Below are positions 8,357 through 17,333 of a stretch of DNA of 64,000 nucleotides, one piece after another. A model generated the notes under the pieces. It was given only the letters and a program-made list of their open reading frames with translations. It was not told where the DNA came from and searched no databases. The position numbers and the translations under genes are program-made. The stretch comes from Verrucomicrobiia bacterium (GTDB lineage: Bacteria > Verrucomicrobiota > Verrucomicrobiia > Limisphaerales > UBA1100), in NCBI GenBank assembly GCA_014239365.1, contig JAAZZB010000003.1:1-64000 (forward strand), written 5' to 3'. The first letter of the stretch is position 1. Every line of letters starts with the position of its first letter.

Positions 8357-10600
8357 ATGCGGTGCGCGATCATTTTTGGGTTGATGGGAATTATTTCCCT
8401 TCGTCTATTTTCTCAAGACGCTCCTGTTAAACTCACCCGGGGCGAGTTACTGCCCGACAAACTAAAAGCTGCGGCCCCTACGCTGGCCGCGCGCTATGCC
8501 GAAACGCTGGCCAAAGCCGAGGCGGGCGATGCCGCGGCGCAACAACATTTAAGCCGTTTGTTGCAGTGGGGCGAGGGCGCGCCGGTTGATTTGCTCAAGG
8601 CTTTCGAGTGGGCCAAAAAATCCGCCACTGCAAACCACGCTCTGGGGCAATACCGTTTGGGAATAATGTATCGATTCGGCACCGGAGTGGATCCGGATGA
8701 AGAGAAGAGTAATGAATATTTTAAACGCGCTGCCGCCGGACTGCCCGCTTTGGTGGCCGCCGACCAAGCCGCCGCCCGCCGCGCGTTGGCTCATTTGCAC
8801 TACCGGGGTTGGGGCGGAATGAAAATGGATAAGGCCGCTGCGCTGCGCGAATTTCAGCGGGGCGCAGATGCGGGCGATGTGCTGTCGCTCAACGAGGTGG
8901 CCGATCAGTATTGGGACGGGCGCGGCGTGCGGCGCGATCGGGATCGTGCCCGCAGTATATATCGGGAGATTTTGCCCCGGCTGATGACTCTGGGCGAAGC
9001 GGGCAGCGTGCAGGCGATGTACGCCGCCGGCAATCTCTGGGGTAGCCCCCGCACTGGTCAGCGCGATTATTCGGAGTCTATCCGGTGGTTTCGGCCGGGT
9101 GCCGAGCAGGGCTTTGCCGGTGCTCAATTTCTGATAGGCGCGCGCTACAGCAAAGGTTGGGAAGGGGTGCCCAAAGATGATGCCCTCGCAATGAATTGGT
9201 ATCGCAAAGCGGAAGCCCAAGGCCATTCTGGTGCCATCAACAATATTGGGTATATGCACAGCACAGGGCGGTCCGGTGATGGCCGGCAGGATTACGCCAA
9301 AGCGCTGGCGTTTTATCGGCGCGCCGCCGAGCGGGGCAATGCGGTTTCCCAAAACAACGTGGCACTGCGCTTGAAGGACGAAGGCGAAACGGATGAGGAA
9401 AAAGCGGCCCTTCTCAAGGAGCGGTTTGATTGGCATCGGCGCTCGGCGGAGAATGATTATCACCGTGGCCAATTCAACCTCGCCCAGATGTACGATGCCG
9501 GGGAAGGGGTGGAACCCGACCTCGCACAAGCGGCGAAATGGTACCGACGCGCGGCGGCTAATGACAGTTTGGAGGCGCAGGCGATCCTGTCGGAAATGTG
9601 CCGGACCGGTCGGGGCGTGCCGCAGGATCTCAAACTCGCCCGCCATTGGCTGGCGCGTATGACGGAATTTAATCGCGACGAAGAAAACCAGTTTGTCTCA
9701 CGTGAACGAAGTGTCGTGAAGGCTGTCGTGGGGAAGCACGGTGAATTGACCGCTCTGTTGAATGACGGCTGGCCCGCGCGCCTCGGCGAGGCGGAGGTGC
9801 CCCCGGAGGATGCGCCGCCGGCTGAGCAATTTCTCCAGGCCGCTCGCCTCGCGGTGGGTTTGGGTCAGGAGGTGGACGATACAGCCGCGCTGCAGTGGGC
9901 CCAACGCGCGGCTGATGGAGGATTGCCCGCCGCGCAGTTCGTGCTCGCTGTCCGCTATGAGCAAGGGCGCGGCAGGTCGCTTGATGATAAAAAGGCATTT
10001 CAATTATACAAACTCGCCGCCGATCAAGGCCACGCCGCTGCGGCCAATCAGTTTGGGGCCAAGCTGGCCAAGGGCGAAAGTGTCGCAAGCGCGGCAAGTA
10101 ATGCCGCCTCGGCCCGGAAGTATTTTACCCGTGCTGCTGAGGGCGGCCATGCTGACGGGATGTTTAACCTCGCCATGCAACTGGCCGTCGGCACGGGCGG
10201 CCCCGCCGATGACGCCGCGGCGGTGAAATGGCTGCAACGCGCCGCCACCCTCGGCCAGCCCGATGCCCTCAACGAATTGGGCGCGCGCCACCTCGCCGGG
10301 CAAGGCGTGAAAAAGGATGCCGCCCAAGCCGCCCGGCTTTTTCGAATCGCCGCCTGGCAGGGGCACGCGGTGGCCCAGTATAATTACGGTGGGCTGTGCC
10401 AATCCGGAACGGGAGTGGATGCAGATCTGGTGGAGGCATTTGTGTGGTGGGTCCTCGCCGCCCAGTCCGGGCACGAGCGTTCGGCGGATAAACTGGATAA
10501 GTTGTTTGGGAAATTAACACTCACCCAGCAGAGCCGTGGCCGCAAAGAAGTAGCGAACTGGGTGCCGCAGTTGTTCGTACAACACGGGGAATTGAAGTAA
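8357..10600 (+). CDS. Secreted Sel1-repeat protein
   Basis: A 747-residue protein with an N-terminal signal peptide (residues 1-20) and Sel1-like repeats along nearly its whole length. Each unit is about 36 residues of the form A-x-x-x-L-G-x-x-Y-x-x-G-x-G-V-x-x-D-x-x-x-A-x-x-W-x-x-x-A-A (for example LGIMYRFGTGVDPDEEKS, IGYMHSTGRSG, LGARHLAGQGVKKD). A less regular stretch near residues 435-480 separates two blocks. Sel1 proteins form superhelical protein-binding scaffolds. It ends 17 bases before the MORN-like lipoprotein gene, so the two are likely cotranscribed. Its partner is unknown; the kinase at the window start carries similar repeats. Confidence 0.9.
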   Translation: MRCAIIFGLMGIISLRLFSQDAPVKLTRGELLPDKLKAAAPTLAARYAETLAKAEAGDAAAQQHLSRLLQWGEGAPVDLLKAFEWAKKSATANHALGQYRLGIMYRFGTGVDPDEEKSNEYFKRAAAGLPALVAADQAAARRALAHLHYRGWGGMKMDKAAALREFQRGADAGDVLSLNEVADQYWDGRGVRRDRDRARSIYREILPRLMTLGEAGSVQAMYAAGNLWGSPRTGQRDYSESIRWFRPGAEQGFAGAQFLIGARYSKGWEGVPKDDALAMNWYRKAEAQGHSGAINNIGYMHSTGRSGDGRQDYAKALAFYRRAAERGNAVSQNNVALRLKDEGETDEEKAALLKERFDWHRRSAENDYHRGQFNLAQMYDAGEGVEPDLAQAAKWYRRAAANDSLEAQAILSEMCRTGRGVPQDLKLARHWLARMTEFNRDEENQFVSRERSVVKAVVGKHGELTALLNDGWPARLGEAEVPPEDAPPAEQFLQAARLAVGLGQEVDDTAALQWAQRAADGGLPAAQFVLAVRYEQGRGRSLDDKKAFQLYKLAADQGHAAAANQFGAKLAKGESVASAASNAASARKYFTRAAEGGHADGMFNLAMQLAVGTGGPADDAAAVKWLQRAATLGQPDALNELGARHLAGQGVKKDAAQAARLFRIAAWQGHAVAQYNYGGLCQSGTGVDADLVEAFVWWVLAAQSGHERSADKLDKLFGKLTLTQQSRGRKEVANWVPQLFVQHGELK

Positions 10601-10605
10601 ACTAA

Positions 10606-10611
10606 AGGAGG
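10606..10611 (+). promoter_or_regulatory. Strong Shine-Dalgarno sequence
   Basis: AGGAGG sits six bases before the ATG at 10618. A consensus site this strong is unusual in this window, where most starts lack one, and it fixes the start of the MORN-like lipoprotein gene. Confidence 0.85.
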
Positions 10612-10617
10612 AATAAA

Positions 10618-11496
10618 ATGAATCGAACCATCCAAATGATGGTGCTCGCCGCCGCCCTATGCGCGGGATGCGAGTCCACCTCATCCAACCCCGGCGGGTC
10701 ACTGAGCGAATTGGTGATGCGCGGTGGCTTGGTCTATTTAAAAGGCGACACCGCGCCGTACACCGGCGTGAACACAATGACCGATCCGGACACGGGCCGG
10801 AAAATGGTTTTAAGTTTCAAAAACGGCCGCAAGCACGGGCAGTTTGAGGAATGGTTCAACCTCACCCAACGCCGCGCCGTGGCGCAATGGCAGGACGGGA
10901 AAATCATCTCCGGCACTACCTGGAAAATTGACGGCACCGAAGGCAGCCGCGTGGTGAATGGCACCGGCACACTGATTCTCTTTCGCACCAACGGCACCCG
11001 CGAAAGTGAAAAATCCTATCGCAACGGCGTGCAAGTGCCCGGGCCATCCGGCGGCAGTGCGCCACCCACGCCCACCCCTCAGCCGGTGAAGCAAGCCTCC
11101 GGCCTTTATCATAATCCCTCCACCGGCAAACCCTTTCACGGCGCCTACGATTTTTTCGTTGATGGAATCCGTCACAAAGGCCGAATGACCAACGGCAATC
11201 GTGATGGCCTCATTCGCTCGTGGTACACCGGCGGCGCGCCACTGATGGAGGCGGATTATTCCAATGGCAAAATCAACGGGCGCTTTGTGGAGTGGTACCC
11301 CAACGGCGAACGAATGGTGGACGCCATTTTCCGGCGCGGTCGATTGCTGCGCGCCACCTCCTGGAAACTGGGAGGCAAGGTGGCCTCGGAATTGCCAAAG
11401 GGCACGGGCACGCTCGTTTTGTTTTATTCAACCGGCGGCCCGCGCCGCGAATCGGTTTACGAACAAGGCGTGAAAGTGAAACACCGCGTCCAATAA
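10618..11496 (+). CDS. Lipoprotein with MORN/YwqK-like repeats, internally duplicated
   Basis: A 292-residue protein with a lipoprotein signal (hydrophobic run ending ALCAGC, Cys18). The body is built of short Gly/Tyr/Trp-rich beta units of the MORN_2 or YwqK type (NGRKHGQFEEWF, NGKINGRFVEWYPNGE). The two halves are clearly related: residues 62-138 and about 195-290 share W-x-x-G-x-x-x-x-x-x-x-K-G-T-G-T-L-x-L-F, so the gene arose by internal duplication. A Pro-rich linker lies at about 145-158. Such repeats are found in membrane-associated scaffolds and YwqK-type proteins; no activity can be assigned. It lies between the Sel1 gene and a membrane protein gene in one plus-strand run. Confidence 0.82.
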   Translation: MNRTIQMMVLAAALCAGCESTSSNPGGSLSELVMRGGLVYLKGDTAPYTGVNTMTDPDTGRKMVLSFKNGRKHGQFEEWFNLTQRRAVAQWQDGKIISGTTWKIDGTEGSRVVNGTGTLILFRTNGTRESEKSYRNGVQVPGPSGGSAPPTPTPQPVKQASGLYHNPSTGKPFHGAYDFFVDGIRHKGRMTNGNRDGLIRSWYTGGAPLMEADYSNGKINGRFVEWYPNGERMVDAIFRRGRLLRATSWKLGGKVASELPKGTGTLVLFYSTGGPRRESVYEQGVKVKHRVQ

Positions 11497-11504
11497 AAAC
11501 TCCG

Positions 11505-12443
11505 GTGAAACGTTGCCGCTTTCAAATTCTTTTCCTGTTGGTGGCGGGAGTGGTCGGAGCAGTTGCCGCTGCGGAACCTTCAGCTTCAAGCCAAGCACTC
11601 ACTTCCGGTTGGGACGCCGTGAAAGGCTTTGGGGAATTGGCCCTCAAAGCGGTTTGGCATTTTTCCTTGTGGGGCGTGTTGGGTTTGGTGTTGGGCGCGA
11701 CAGCGGGGGTTTTCCTGTGGCGTTGGCTGCGCGACCGCGGTTGGATGGATATTCCGTGGCGCGGCTACAAATACGTGCGCTGGCTTTGGCCGGTGTTGAT
11801 AGTGGGCACGTTGTCGCTCGGGTTGGGTTCCGGCTTGGGGGTGTGGGGCAGCGGCCGCGCCTTCAAACAAGGCGCGCGCGAAGGAGAAGTGTTCGAGACG
11901 GCGGTGGTGAACACTTATGCCGCGATTATGGTTTGGCGGCTCGGGGGTGCGGACGCGGATGCCAATGGCACTTCACTGTTAGAACGCGATCTGGCTCAGG
12001 CAATTTCTAAACTCCGCCAAACCACTGGCAAAACGCAAGCCGCCGAAAGTGCCACGCGCAAACGAGCGTTGGAGGCGGTGGATAAAAAATCCGGTGGCAG
12101 TTCGATCCAGAAATGGGTTGGCCGACAAGTGATCGAGTTTCTCTGGGACGAACAACTCAAGGGCAAACTCACCGACACCGAATCCGCCAAGTTTCTGGGT
12201 TCGTTGCAGGCCGATGGGGTTTCCAGCCCGGAAGCAATTTCCTTGGCCAAAAAGAAACTGATGAGCGGCGTTTATCTTGCGCTGGATGAAACGGTGAATT
12301 CCATCGTGTACCCCACGCTCGTCACCATTCTGTTCGTCGTGCTGGCGGTGCTACTTGGGCCGTTAGGAATTTTTTGGCTCATTCGCTGGCTTTGTTTGCG
12401 AGGGGAAAAGGAGCCACCGCTTTTGAATGCGGACTCAAATTGA
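11505..12443 (+). CDS. Hypothetical multi-pass membrane protein
   Basis: A 312-residue protein starting at GTG 11505, eight bases after the upstream stop. It has a signal-like hydrophobic segment at 5-23, two membrane helices at about 45-68 and 85-110, a soluble charged loop of about 150 residues (helical, rich in Lys/Glu, around DLAQAISKL and RQVIEFLWDEQ), and a final membrane helix near 265-295 (LVTILFVVLAVLLGPLG). No family is recognised. The open frame extends further upstream across the preceding gene, but that part reads as out-of-frame shadow. It probably belongs to the same transcript as the preceding MORN-like lipoprotein. Confidence 0.72.
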   Translation: MKRCRFQILFLLVAGVVGAVAAAEPSASSQALTSGWDAVKGFGELALKAVWHFSLWGVLGLVLGATAGVFLWRWLRDRGWMDIPWRGYKYVRWLWPVLIVGTLSLGLGSGLGVWGSGRAFKQGAREGEVFETAVVNTYAAIMVWRLGGADADANGTSLLERDLAQAISKLRQTTGKTQAAESATRKRALEAVDKKSGGSSIQKWVGRQVIEFLWDEQLKGKLTDTESAKFLGSLQADGVSSPEAISLAKKKLMSGVYLALDETVNSIVYPTLVTILFVVLAVLLGPLGIFWLIRWLCLRGEKEPPLLNADSN

Positions 12444-12494
12444 GGAGTCCTAATTGCTCCGCGACGCTACTGTGCGCCGACCAATCTTAGTATA

Positions 12495-14072
12495 ATGAAA
12501 TCACAACGTGTTTCTTGTTGGGGACTGCCCGTGCTGGCGGTCATCGCAATGGCCGGAAATGGATCGGCTGCGAATGCAGATTTAATCGCTCAAGGCAAAG
12601 CGCTTTTCCAGACCAAGATTTGTTTCACCTGTCATCAAGTTGAAGGCGGGCCACCCGCACTCGCGGGCGTGGCGATGAAGGCGCCAAAATTCGAGGGCGA
12701 ATTCTGGGGCAAAGAACGCACAGTCACGCTCGGCTTCGGCGGCAAGGACGCGAAGGCGAAATTTGACGAGGCGTACTTCATCGAATCCATTCGCGATCCA
12801 TTCGCGAAAATCGTCAAAAGCGCCGCCGCTCCGATGCCGCCGCCGCCCGCGGTGAATGACGCCGAAATGAAAGCGCTCATCGCTTATGTGAAATCGCTGA
12901 GTGACGGAACAGCGCCGCCCGCCGGCGGTATCGTGGCCAAGGGCGCGATTCGCGATTTCAAATACCGCGTTTACAATGGCTCGTGGGACAAGTTGCCGGA
13001 TTTCGAAAAGCTCAAGCCGGTGAAGACCGGCGAGGCCAAGACTGGCATTGCCGACACCAATCTTTCCAAGAAGCGCGACAATTTCGGCATCGTCATCGAG
13101 GGCAATTTGGAAATCAAAAAGAAGGGCAATTACACTTTCAACCTCGGCTCCGATGACGGCTCGCGGTTGATTCTCAACGGCAAGGTCGTGGTCGATAACG
13201 ATGGCATTCACGGCGTAAAAAACGCCAAGGGCTCTGTCGCGCTTGAAGCGGGTTTGGTGCCCATCCGCATCGAGTTTTTTGAAAAGGGCGGCGGCGAACA
13301 TCTCTCGGTGGACATGTCCGGCCCGGGAATTAAAAAGCTGCAGCTCGCCCGCAACACCGGCGGCAACAACAATCCGAAGCCCGCAATCGCCACGGGCAAT
13401 CCCATCAACCCTGAAAATAACGAAGCGGTGATGTACCGCAACTTCATTCAAGGCGCGAGCCCGCGCGGCATCGGTGTGGGCTATCCGGAAAAACTCAATG
13501 TGTGTTTCGACGCCAACGCGATGAACATTGTGATGGTGTGGCACGGCGCGTTCATGGACGGTGCAAAACATTGGAACGGCCGCGGTCAAGGCTTCCAACC
13601 GCCACTCGGTCATTACCTCATCAACCTTAAACGCGCCCAAGCCATCGCCGTTTTGCCAGACGCCAAAGCGCCGTGGCCCACGCTGAAGCTCGGCAACAAC
13701 GACGATGACCGCGCGAAGGGCTTGCGTTTTCGCGGTTATCGTTTGGTGGAAGGCCGGCGACCCATTTTCAAATACACCGCGGGCAAAACGGTGATTGAAG
13801 ATTACGTCATTCCGCAGGGCGGCGCGCTGCCTTCCTTCACGCGTCAGCTCACCCTCACCGGTAGCGGTAAATATTATTACCTCGCGGCGGCCGATGGCCT
13901 CATTGAAAAACGGGGCAACAGTTGGAAGATCGGCAAGGCGCTAAAAGTGACGATCGATTCGCCGGACGCCCCCATTCTGCGCGACGGCGCGAACGGCAAA
14001 GAACTTCTCGTCCCCATCACCGTGCGCGGCAAAGCCATCATCCGCGCCAAGTACGAATGGGATTTGAACTAA
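12495..14072 (+). CDS. Secreted cytochrome c / PA14 domain protein
   Basis: A 525-residue exported protein. After a signal peptide (1-27) comes a class I cytochrome c domain with haem motif CFTCH at 43-47 and a likely distal Met in the PMPPPP region near 115. Residues about 145-285 are a PA14 domain (YNGSWDKLPDF, GSDDGSRLILNG, IRIEFFEKGGGE), a carbohydrate-binding module common in PVC secreted cytochromes. The C-terminal 230 residues resemble the partner part of PVC haem-binding proteins (FDANAMNIVMVWHGAFMDG) without known function. It lies 24 bases before a propeller protein gene, and the two likely form an electron-transfer pair for extracellular sugar oxidation; this is inference from context. 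Confidence 0.88.
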   Translation: MKSQRVSCWGLPVLAVIAMAGNGSAANADLIAQGKALFQTKICFTCHQVEGGPPALAGVAMKAPKFEGEFWGKERTVTLGFGGKDAKAKFDEAYFIESIRDPFAKIVKSAAAPMPPPPAVNDAEMKALIAYVKSLSDGTAPPAGGIVAKGAIRDFKYRVYNGSWDKLPDFEKLKPVKTGEAKTGIADTNLSKKRDNFGIVIEGNLEIKKKGNYTFNLGSDDGSRLILNGKVVVDNDGIHGVKNAKGSVALEAGLVPIRIEFFEKGGGEHLSVDMSGPGIKKLQLARNTGGNNNPKPAIATGNPINPENNEAVMYRNFIQGASPRGIGVGYPEKLNVCFDANAMNIVMVWHGAFMDGAKHWNGRGQGFQPPLGHYLINLKRAQAIAVLPDAKAPWPTLKLGNNDDDRAKGLRFRGYRLVEGRRPIFKYTAGKTVIEDYVIPQGGALPSFTRQLTLTGSGKYYYLAAADGLIEKRGNSWKIGKALKVTIDSPDAPILRDGANGKELLVPITVRGKAIIRAKYEWDLN

Positions 14073-14096
14073 ACTTTTAAGAAAGGAATTTTGAAA

Positions 14097-15563
14097 ATGA
14101 AAAAACTAATTCTACTCACCGGCGCATTGATTGTCGGCTTCGCCCACGGCGCGCCTGCTCCGAAGCAAAGTGATTATTATACGTTCACCCGCGTTCCCAT
14201 TCCGGCGAACGTTTCGCTGGAGGCGAGCGGTCTCGCGATGTTGCCCAACGGCAAGCTCGCGGTGAGTACGCGGCGCGGCGATATTTTTACCGTCAGCAAT
14301 CCGCTCGGCAAAGCGGATGACATGAAGCTGAAACTCTACGCGCGCGGCTTGCACGAGCCGATCGGCCTCCATTGGAACGACGGCTGGCTCTATGCCACGC
14401 AACGTTGCGAAGTCACGCGCATTAAGGATGAAGATGGCGACGGCCGTGGTGACATTTTTGAAACCGTCAGTGATGGCTGGGGCATTAACGGAGATTATCA
14501 TGAGTACGCCTTTGGGTCGCAGTTTGATAAACAGGGCAACATGTGGGTGGTGCTGTGCCTCACCGGTTCGTTTAACAGCAACACGCCGTATCGCGGCTGG
14601 TGCGTGCGCGTAAATAAAAAGGGCGAGATGATTCCCACCGCCAGCGGCATTCGCAGCCCCGGCGGCATCGGGCTCAATCATCTTGGCGATGTTTTTTATT
14701 CCGACAACCAAGGCCCATGGAATGGTTCGAGCTGTATCAAGCATCTCACCGCCGGTTCATTTCAAAGTCATCCCGCCAGTTACAAATGGTGGAACCTCCC
14801 GCTCGTCAAAAAACACATGGGCCCGAATCCGCCCGTCACGCCCAAGAGCGATAGCCGCACCGTGAAGGAACGCGCCCGCGTGAAAGAATACGTGCCGCCC
14901 GCGTGCGTGTTGCCCCACGACAAACTCGGTCGCTCAACCAGCGGCTTCGCCTTTGCCAGCAATGAAAAATTCGGCCCCTTCAAAAACCAACTGCTCGTCA
15001 GCGACCAAAGCCATTCCAACGTCAGCCGCGTGATTTTGGAAAAAGTAAACGGCGTCTATCAAGGCGCGGCGATTTTGTTTATGACCGGTTTTGGCTCCGG
15101 CAACATCCCGTCCTTTTATCACGAAAGCGGCGCGATGTTTGTGGGCGGCTCGGACCGCGGCTGGGGCGCGCGCGGTGGCAAACGCTTCGCGCTCGACCGC
15201 GTAAACTGGACCGGCAAAGTCCCGTTTGAAATCCATGAAATGCGCGCCAAGCCCGACGGCTTCGATCTCACCTTCACCCACGCCGTCGATCCGAAAACCG
15301 CCGGCAACATCGCCAGCTATTCAATGAAAGCGTGGACCTACATTCTCCGCGCCCAATACGGCAGCCCCGAAGTTGATCACGCCACCCCCAAGATCGTCAG
15401 CGCCACGGTGGCCAAGGACAACAAGAGTGTCCGCCTCAAGGTGGAAGGCCTCGTGAAAGGCCACGTGCATCACTTGGTGTCTGGCGGCGTCCGCTCCAAA
15501 GCCAATCTCCCCCTCCTACACCCCAACGCCTACTACACCCTCAACGAGATTCCAAAAAAGTAG
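14097..15563 (+). CDS. Secreted propeller protein (PQQ-dependent sugar dehydrogenase-like)
   Basis: A 488-residue exported protein with signal peptide 1-18. The body is a beta-propeller of the glucose/sorbosone dehydrogenase type as found in PVC genomes: LEASGLAMLPNGKLAV, GLHEPIGLHWNDGWLYATQR, the Asp-rich DEDGDGRGD loop, then GGIGLNHLGDVFYSDNQG and HSNVSRV. No haem motif is present; that function is probably supplied by the cytochrome c/PA14 protein just upstream. ATG 14097 is preferred over TTG 14091 because an AGGA element lies at a proper distance. The C-terminal 130 residues (DLTFTHAVDP, IVSATVAKDNKSVRLKV) look like a bacterial Ig-like domain. The substrate is unknown. Confidence 0.85.
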   Translation: MKKLILLTGALIVGFAHGAPAPKQSDYYTFTRVPIPANVSLEASGLAMLPNGKLAVSTRRGDIFTVSNPLGKADDMKLKLYARGLHEPIGLHWNDGWLYATQRCEVTRIKDEDGDGRGDIFETVSDGWGINGDYHEYAFGSQFDKQGNMWVVLCLTGSFNSNTPYRGWCVRVNKKGEMIPTASGIRSPGGIGLNHLGDVFYSDNQGPWNGSSCIKHLTAGSFQSHPASYKWWNLPLVKKHMGPNPPVTPKSDSRTVKERARVKEYVPPACVLPHDKLGRSTSGFAFASNEKFGPFKNQLLVSDQSHSNVSRVILEKVNGVYQGAAILFMTGFGSGNIPSFYHESGAMFVGGSDRGWGARGGKRFALDRVNWTGKVPFEIHEMRAKPDGFDLTFTHAVDPKTAGNIASYSMKAWTYILRAQYGSPEVDHATPKIVSATVAKDNKSVRLKVEGLVKGHVHHLVSGGVRSKANLPLLHPNAYYTLNEIPKK

Positions 15564-15581
15564 GTCGGCTGAATCATTCAT

Positions 15582-15610
15582 CCGCGCCGAACGGTGCGGG
15601 GTTTATTTTT
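15582..15610 (+). terminator. Possible rho-independent terminator
   Basis: Seven-base arms at 15582-15588 and 15593-15599, with one G-T wobble, surround a GAAC loop and are followed by a T-rich run. It sits between convergent genes and overlaps the last codons of the minus-strand SASA gene. Confidence 0.45.
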
Positions 15611-17249
15611 GGTTTTTAAGGTAGCCTTCGGCGATCACCTCGCCCAGTCGCACGATGCCTTCGGTGGTGATGACCAGCATCTTTTCTTGCGGCGGCAGGT
15701 TGAAGGCTTTGAGGTGAATGAAATGGGGATCGGTCTCGGCGACCTTGGCAATGTCGCCCACCACGTCCAGTTTGTTCAGTCGTTCCACGTGGGTTGGCGG
15801 TTGCTGGCTGACGAACCATTTCAACTTGGGCAACGCCAAATCTTTGCGGCTTTGATTAGCGATCGCCTGCACCCGTGCGGCGGCTTCCTTGCGGTAGGGG
15901 TGAAAGGACATGTCGTTTTCGCCCACGTGATAAAAGATTCCTTCAATTTCCACTGGATGCCCCTTGGCCGATAGTTCACCGATGGAGTCTTTCACGAATT
16001 GGATAAACTTCGGATAGAGATGCCGGCTCTTGGCCATGCTGCCTTCGGGAGTCCAGTCGATGATTTGCGAGCCGCTATGGGTAAACTTGGCAATGGCAAT
16101 GTTGCCCTTCACCTTGGTGGCGATGCTGTGTGCGAAGCTCAGTTCCGGGCCGAAGGTATCGTAGTAACCGGTGAGGCCCAGCGGTTCCCAGCCCTTGGAA
16201 ACTTTGTACCCACCACCGAGGCTGTACTTGAAGGCAATCCCGGGAACATCCTTCAGCAACGCCGATTTTCCCTTGAGCGGTTTTAATTCCTGCACAAAGG
16301 CGCGTTCCCCTTCCATGTTCCGATGACCGGCCAGAATAAAGAGCTTCACCGTGCTGCCTTTTTTGTAAGGCCATTTTTTTAATGGGCGAGGCCGGTCGAG
16401 TTTCAATCCGATGGTGCGCAGGTAAGCGGTGGCATAATTTTCGCCGTGCTGTAGTTGACCAAGGGTGCCGTAGTGATAATGAAGTCCTACCGGTCGGCCG
16501 ATTTCCGCGCCCACGTGTGAGGTGGGCACATACTCGGCGCGCGGATCGGCGTTAGTTACCGCGCGTTGGCCGAGGCTGATGGCATACATCCGCGGGCGGA
16601 GGTCCATGCCCCAGATGGTCTTGGTGCAGAGTTCGCCGATATAAAATTTCAGCTCGGGCGTTTTGAGATCCCGCCGCCATTTGGCCAGAAAGTTTTTCAG
16701 GTTCTTGCCGTAGTTAGGCATGTAATCCTTGTTGAACATGTCGTTCTCACCCTGATGCCACATGAAACCCTCAAGGCGGTATTTGATTTTGCGTTTATCC
16801 AAATCCGCCAGTGCGGCGCGGATGGTTTCCAGTGCCAAAGGATACATTTTGAATCCAATGGGTTCATCCGGATTCCAGTCCCCGCCCAAGTGCGTGCCGC
16901 CCGCCGCCACCTTGATAATGGCAATGGGCGCCTTGATGTGTTTGGTCACCTTGCGGGCGAAGCTGAGTTCGGGGCCCACGATATTATTGATTGGCACCAG
17001 CACTTCCCATCCTTTGGATCGGGTTTTATTCTCGCGGCCAATGCAGTAGGTGAAGAGGGTTTTATTCTGTGCTTCCTCCAGTCCGGCGTAAGGCGGGAAG
17101 CGTTTGATATCGGTCACCTTGGAATCTGAGCCCACCATGTTTGATTGACCGGCAAAGATGAAGACGCGCAGGGTTTGATGGTCATCATTAGTCTGGGCAA
17201 CAGCTGAAAGCATTAGAGCCCATAGAAGGAGTGCAGTAAAAATTCTCAT
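15603..17249 (-). CDS. Secreted protein with two SASA (sialate O-acetylesterase-like) domains, the second inactive
   Basis: A 548-residue exported protein with signal peptide 1-19. Domain 1 (about 27-280) is a SASA/DUF303 SGNH-like carbohydrate esterase: catalytic Ser36 in FAGQSNM, the GPELSFA block, and WHQGEND at 164-170. Domain 2 (about 300-548) repeats the order of blocks but reads LAGHRNM, so the nucleophile position is Arg310, and YHVGEND replaces WHQGEND. GPELSFA is kept. The second domain therefore appears to have lost esterase chemistry and may bind sugar. The family removes acetyl groups from glycans. Start at 17249 places the signal peptide at the N-terminus; a 13-residue upstream extension is rejected. 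Confidence 0.88.
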   Translation of the reverse strand: MRIFTALLLWALMLSAVAQTNDDHQTLRVFIFAGQSNMVGSDSKVTDIKRFPPYAGLEEAQNKTLFTYCIGRENKTRSKGWEVLVPINNIVGPELSFARKVTKHIKAPIAIIKVAAGGTHLGGDWNPDEPIGFKMYPLALETIRAALADLDKRKIKYRLEGFMWHQGENDMFNKDYMPNYGKNLKNFLAKWRRDLKTPELKFYIGELCTKTIWGMDLRPRMYAISLGQRAVTNADPRAEYVPTSHVGAEIGRPVGLHYHYGTLGQLQHGENYATAYLRTIGLKLDRPRPLKKWPYKKGSTVKLFILAGHRNMEGERAFVQELKPLKGKSALLKDVPGIAFKYSLGGGYKVSKGWEPLGLTGYYDTFGPELSFAHSIATKVKGNIAIAKFTHSGSQIIDWTPEGSMAKSRHLYPKFIQFVKDSIGELSAKGHPVEIEGIFYHVGENDMSFHPYRKEAAARVQAIANQSRKDLALPKLKWFVSQQPPTHVERLNKLDVVGDIAKVAETDPHFIHLKAFNLPPQEKMLVITTEGIVRLGEVIAEGYLKNQK

Positions 17250-17333
17250 GGGTTTATTATTTCTTAAATTTTTTGTGCGTGCGGTCACGTTAGCGACATA
17301 CGTACAGAAGACGCCATTAGCACGTCACTAATC

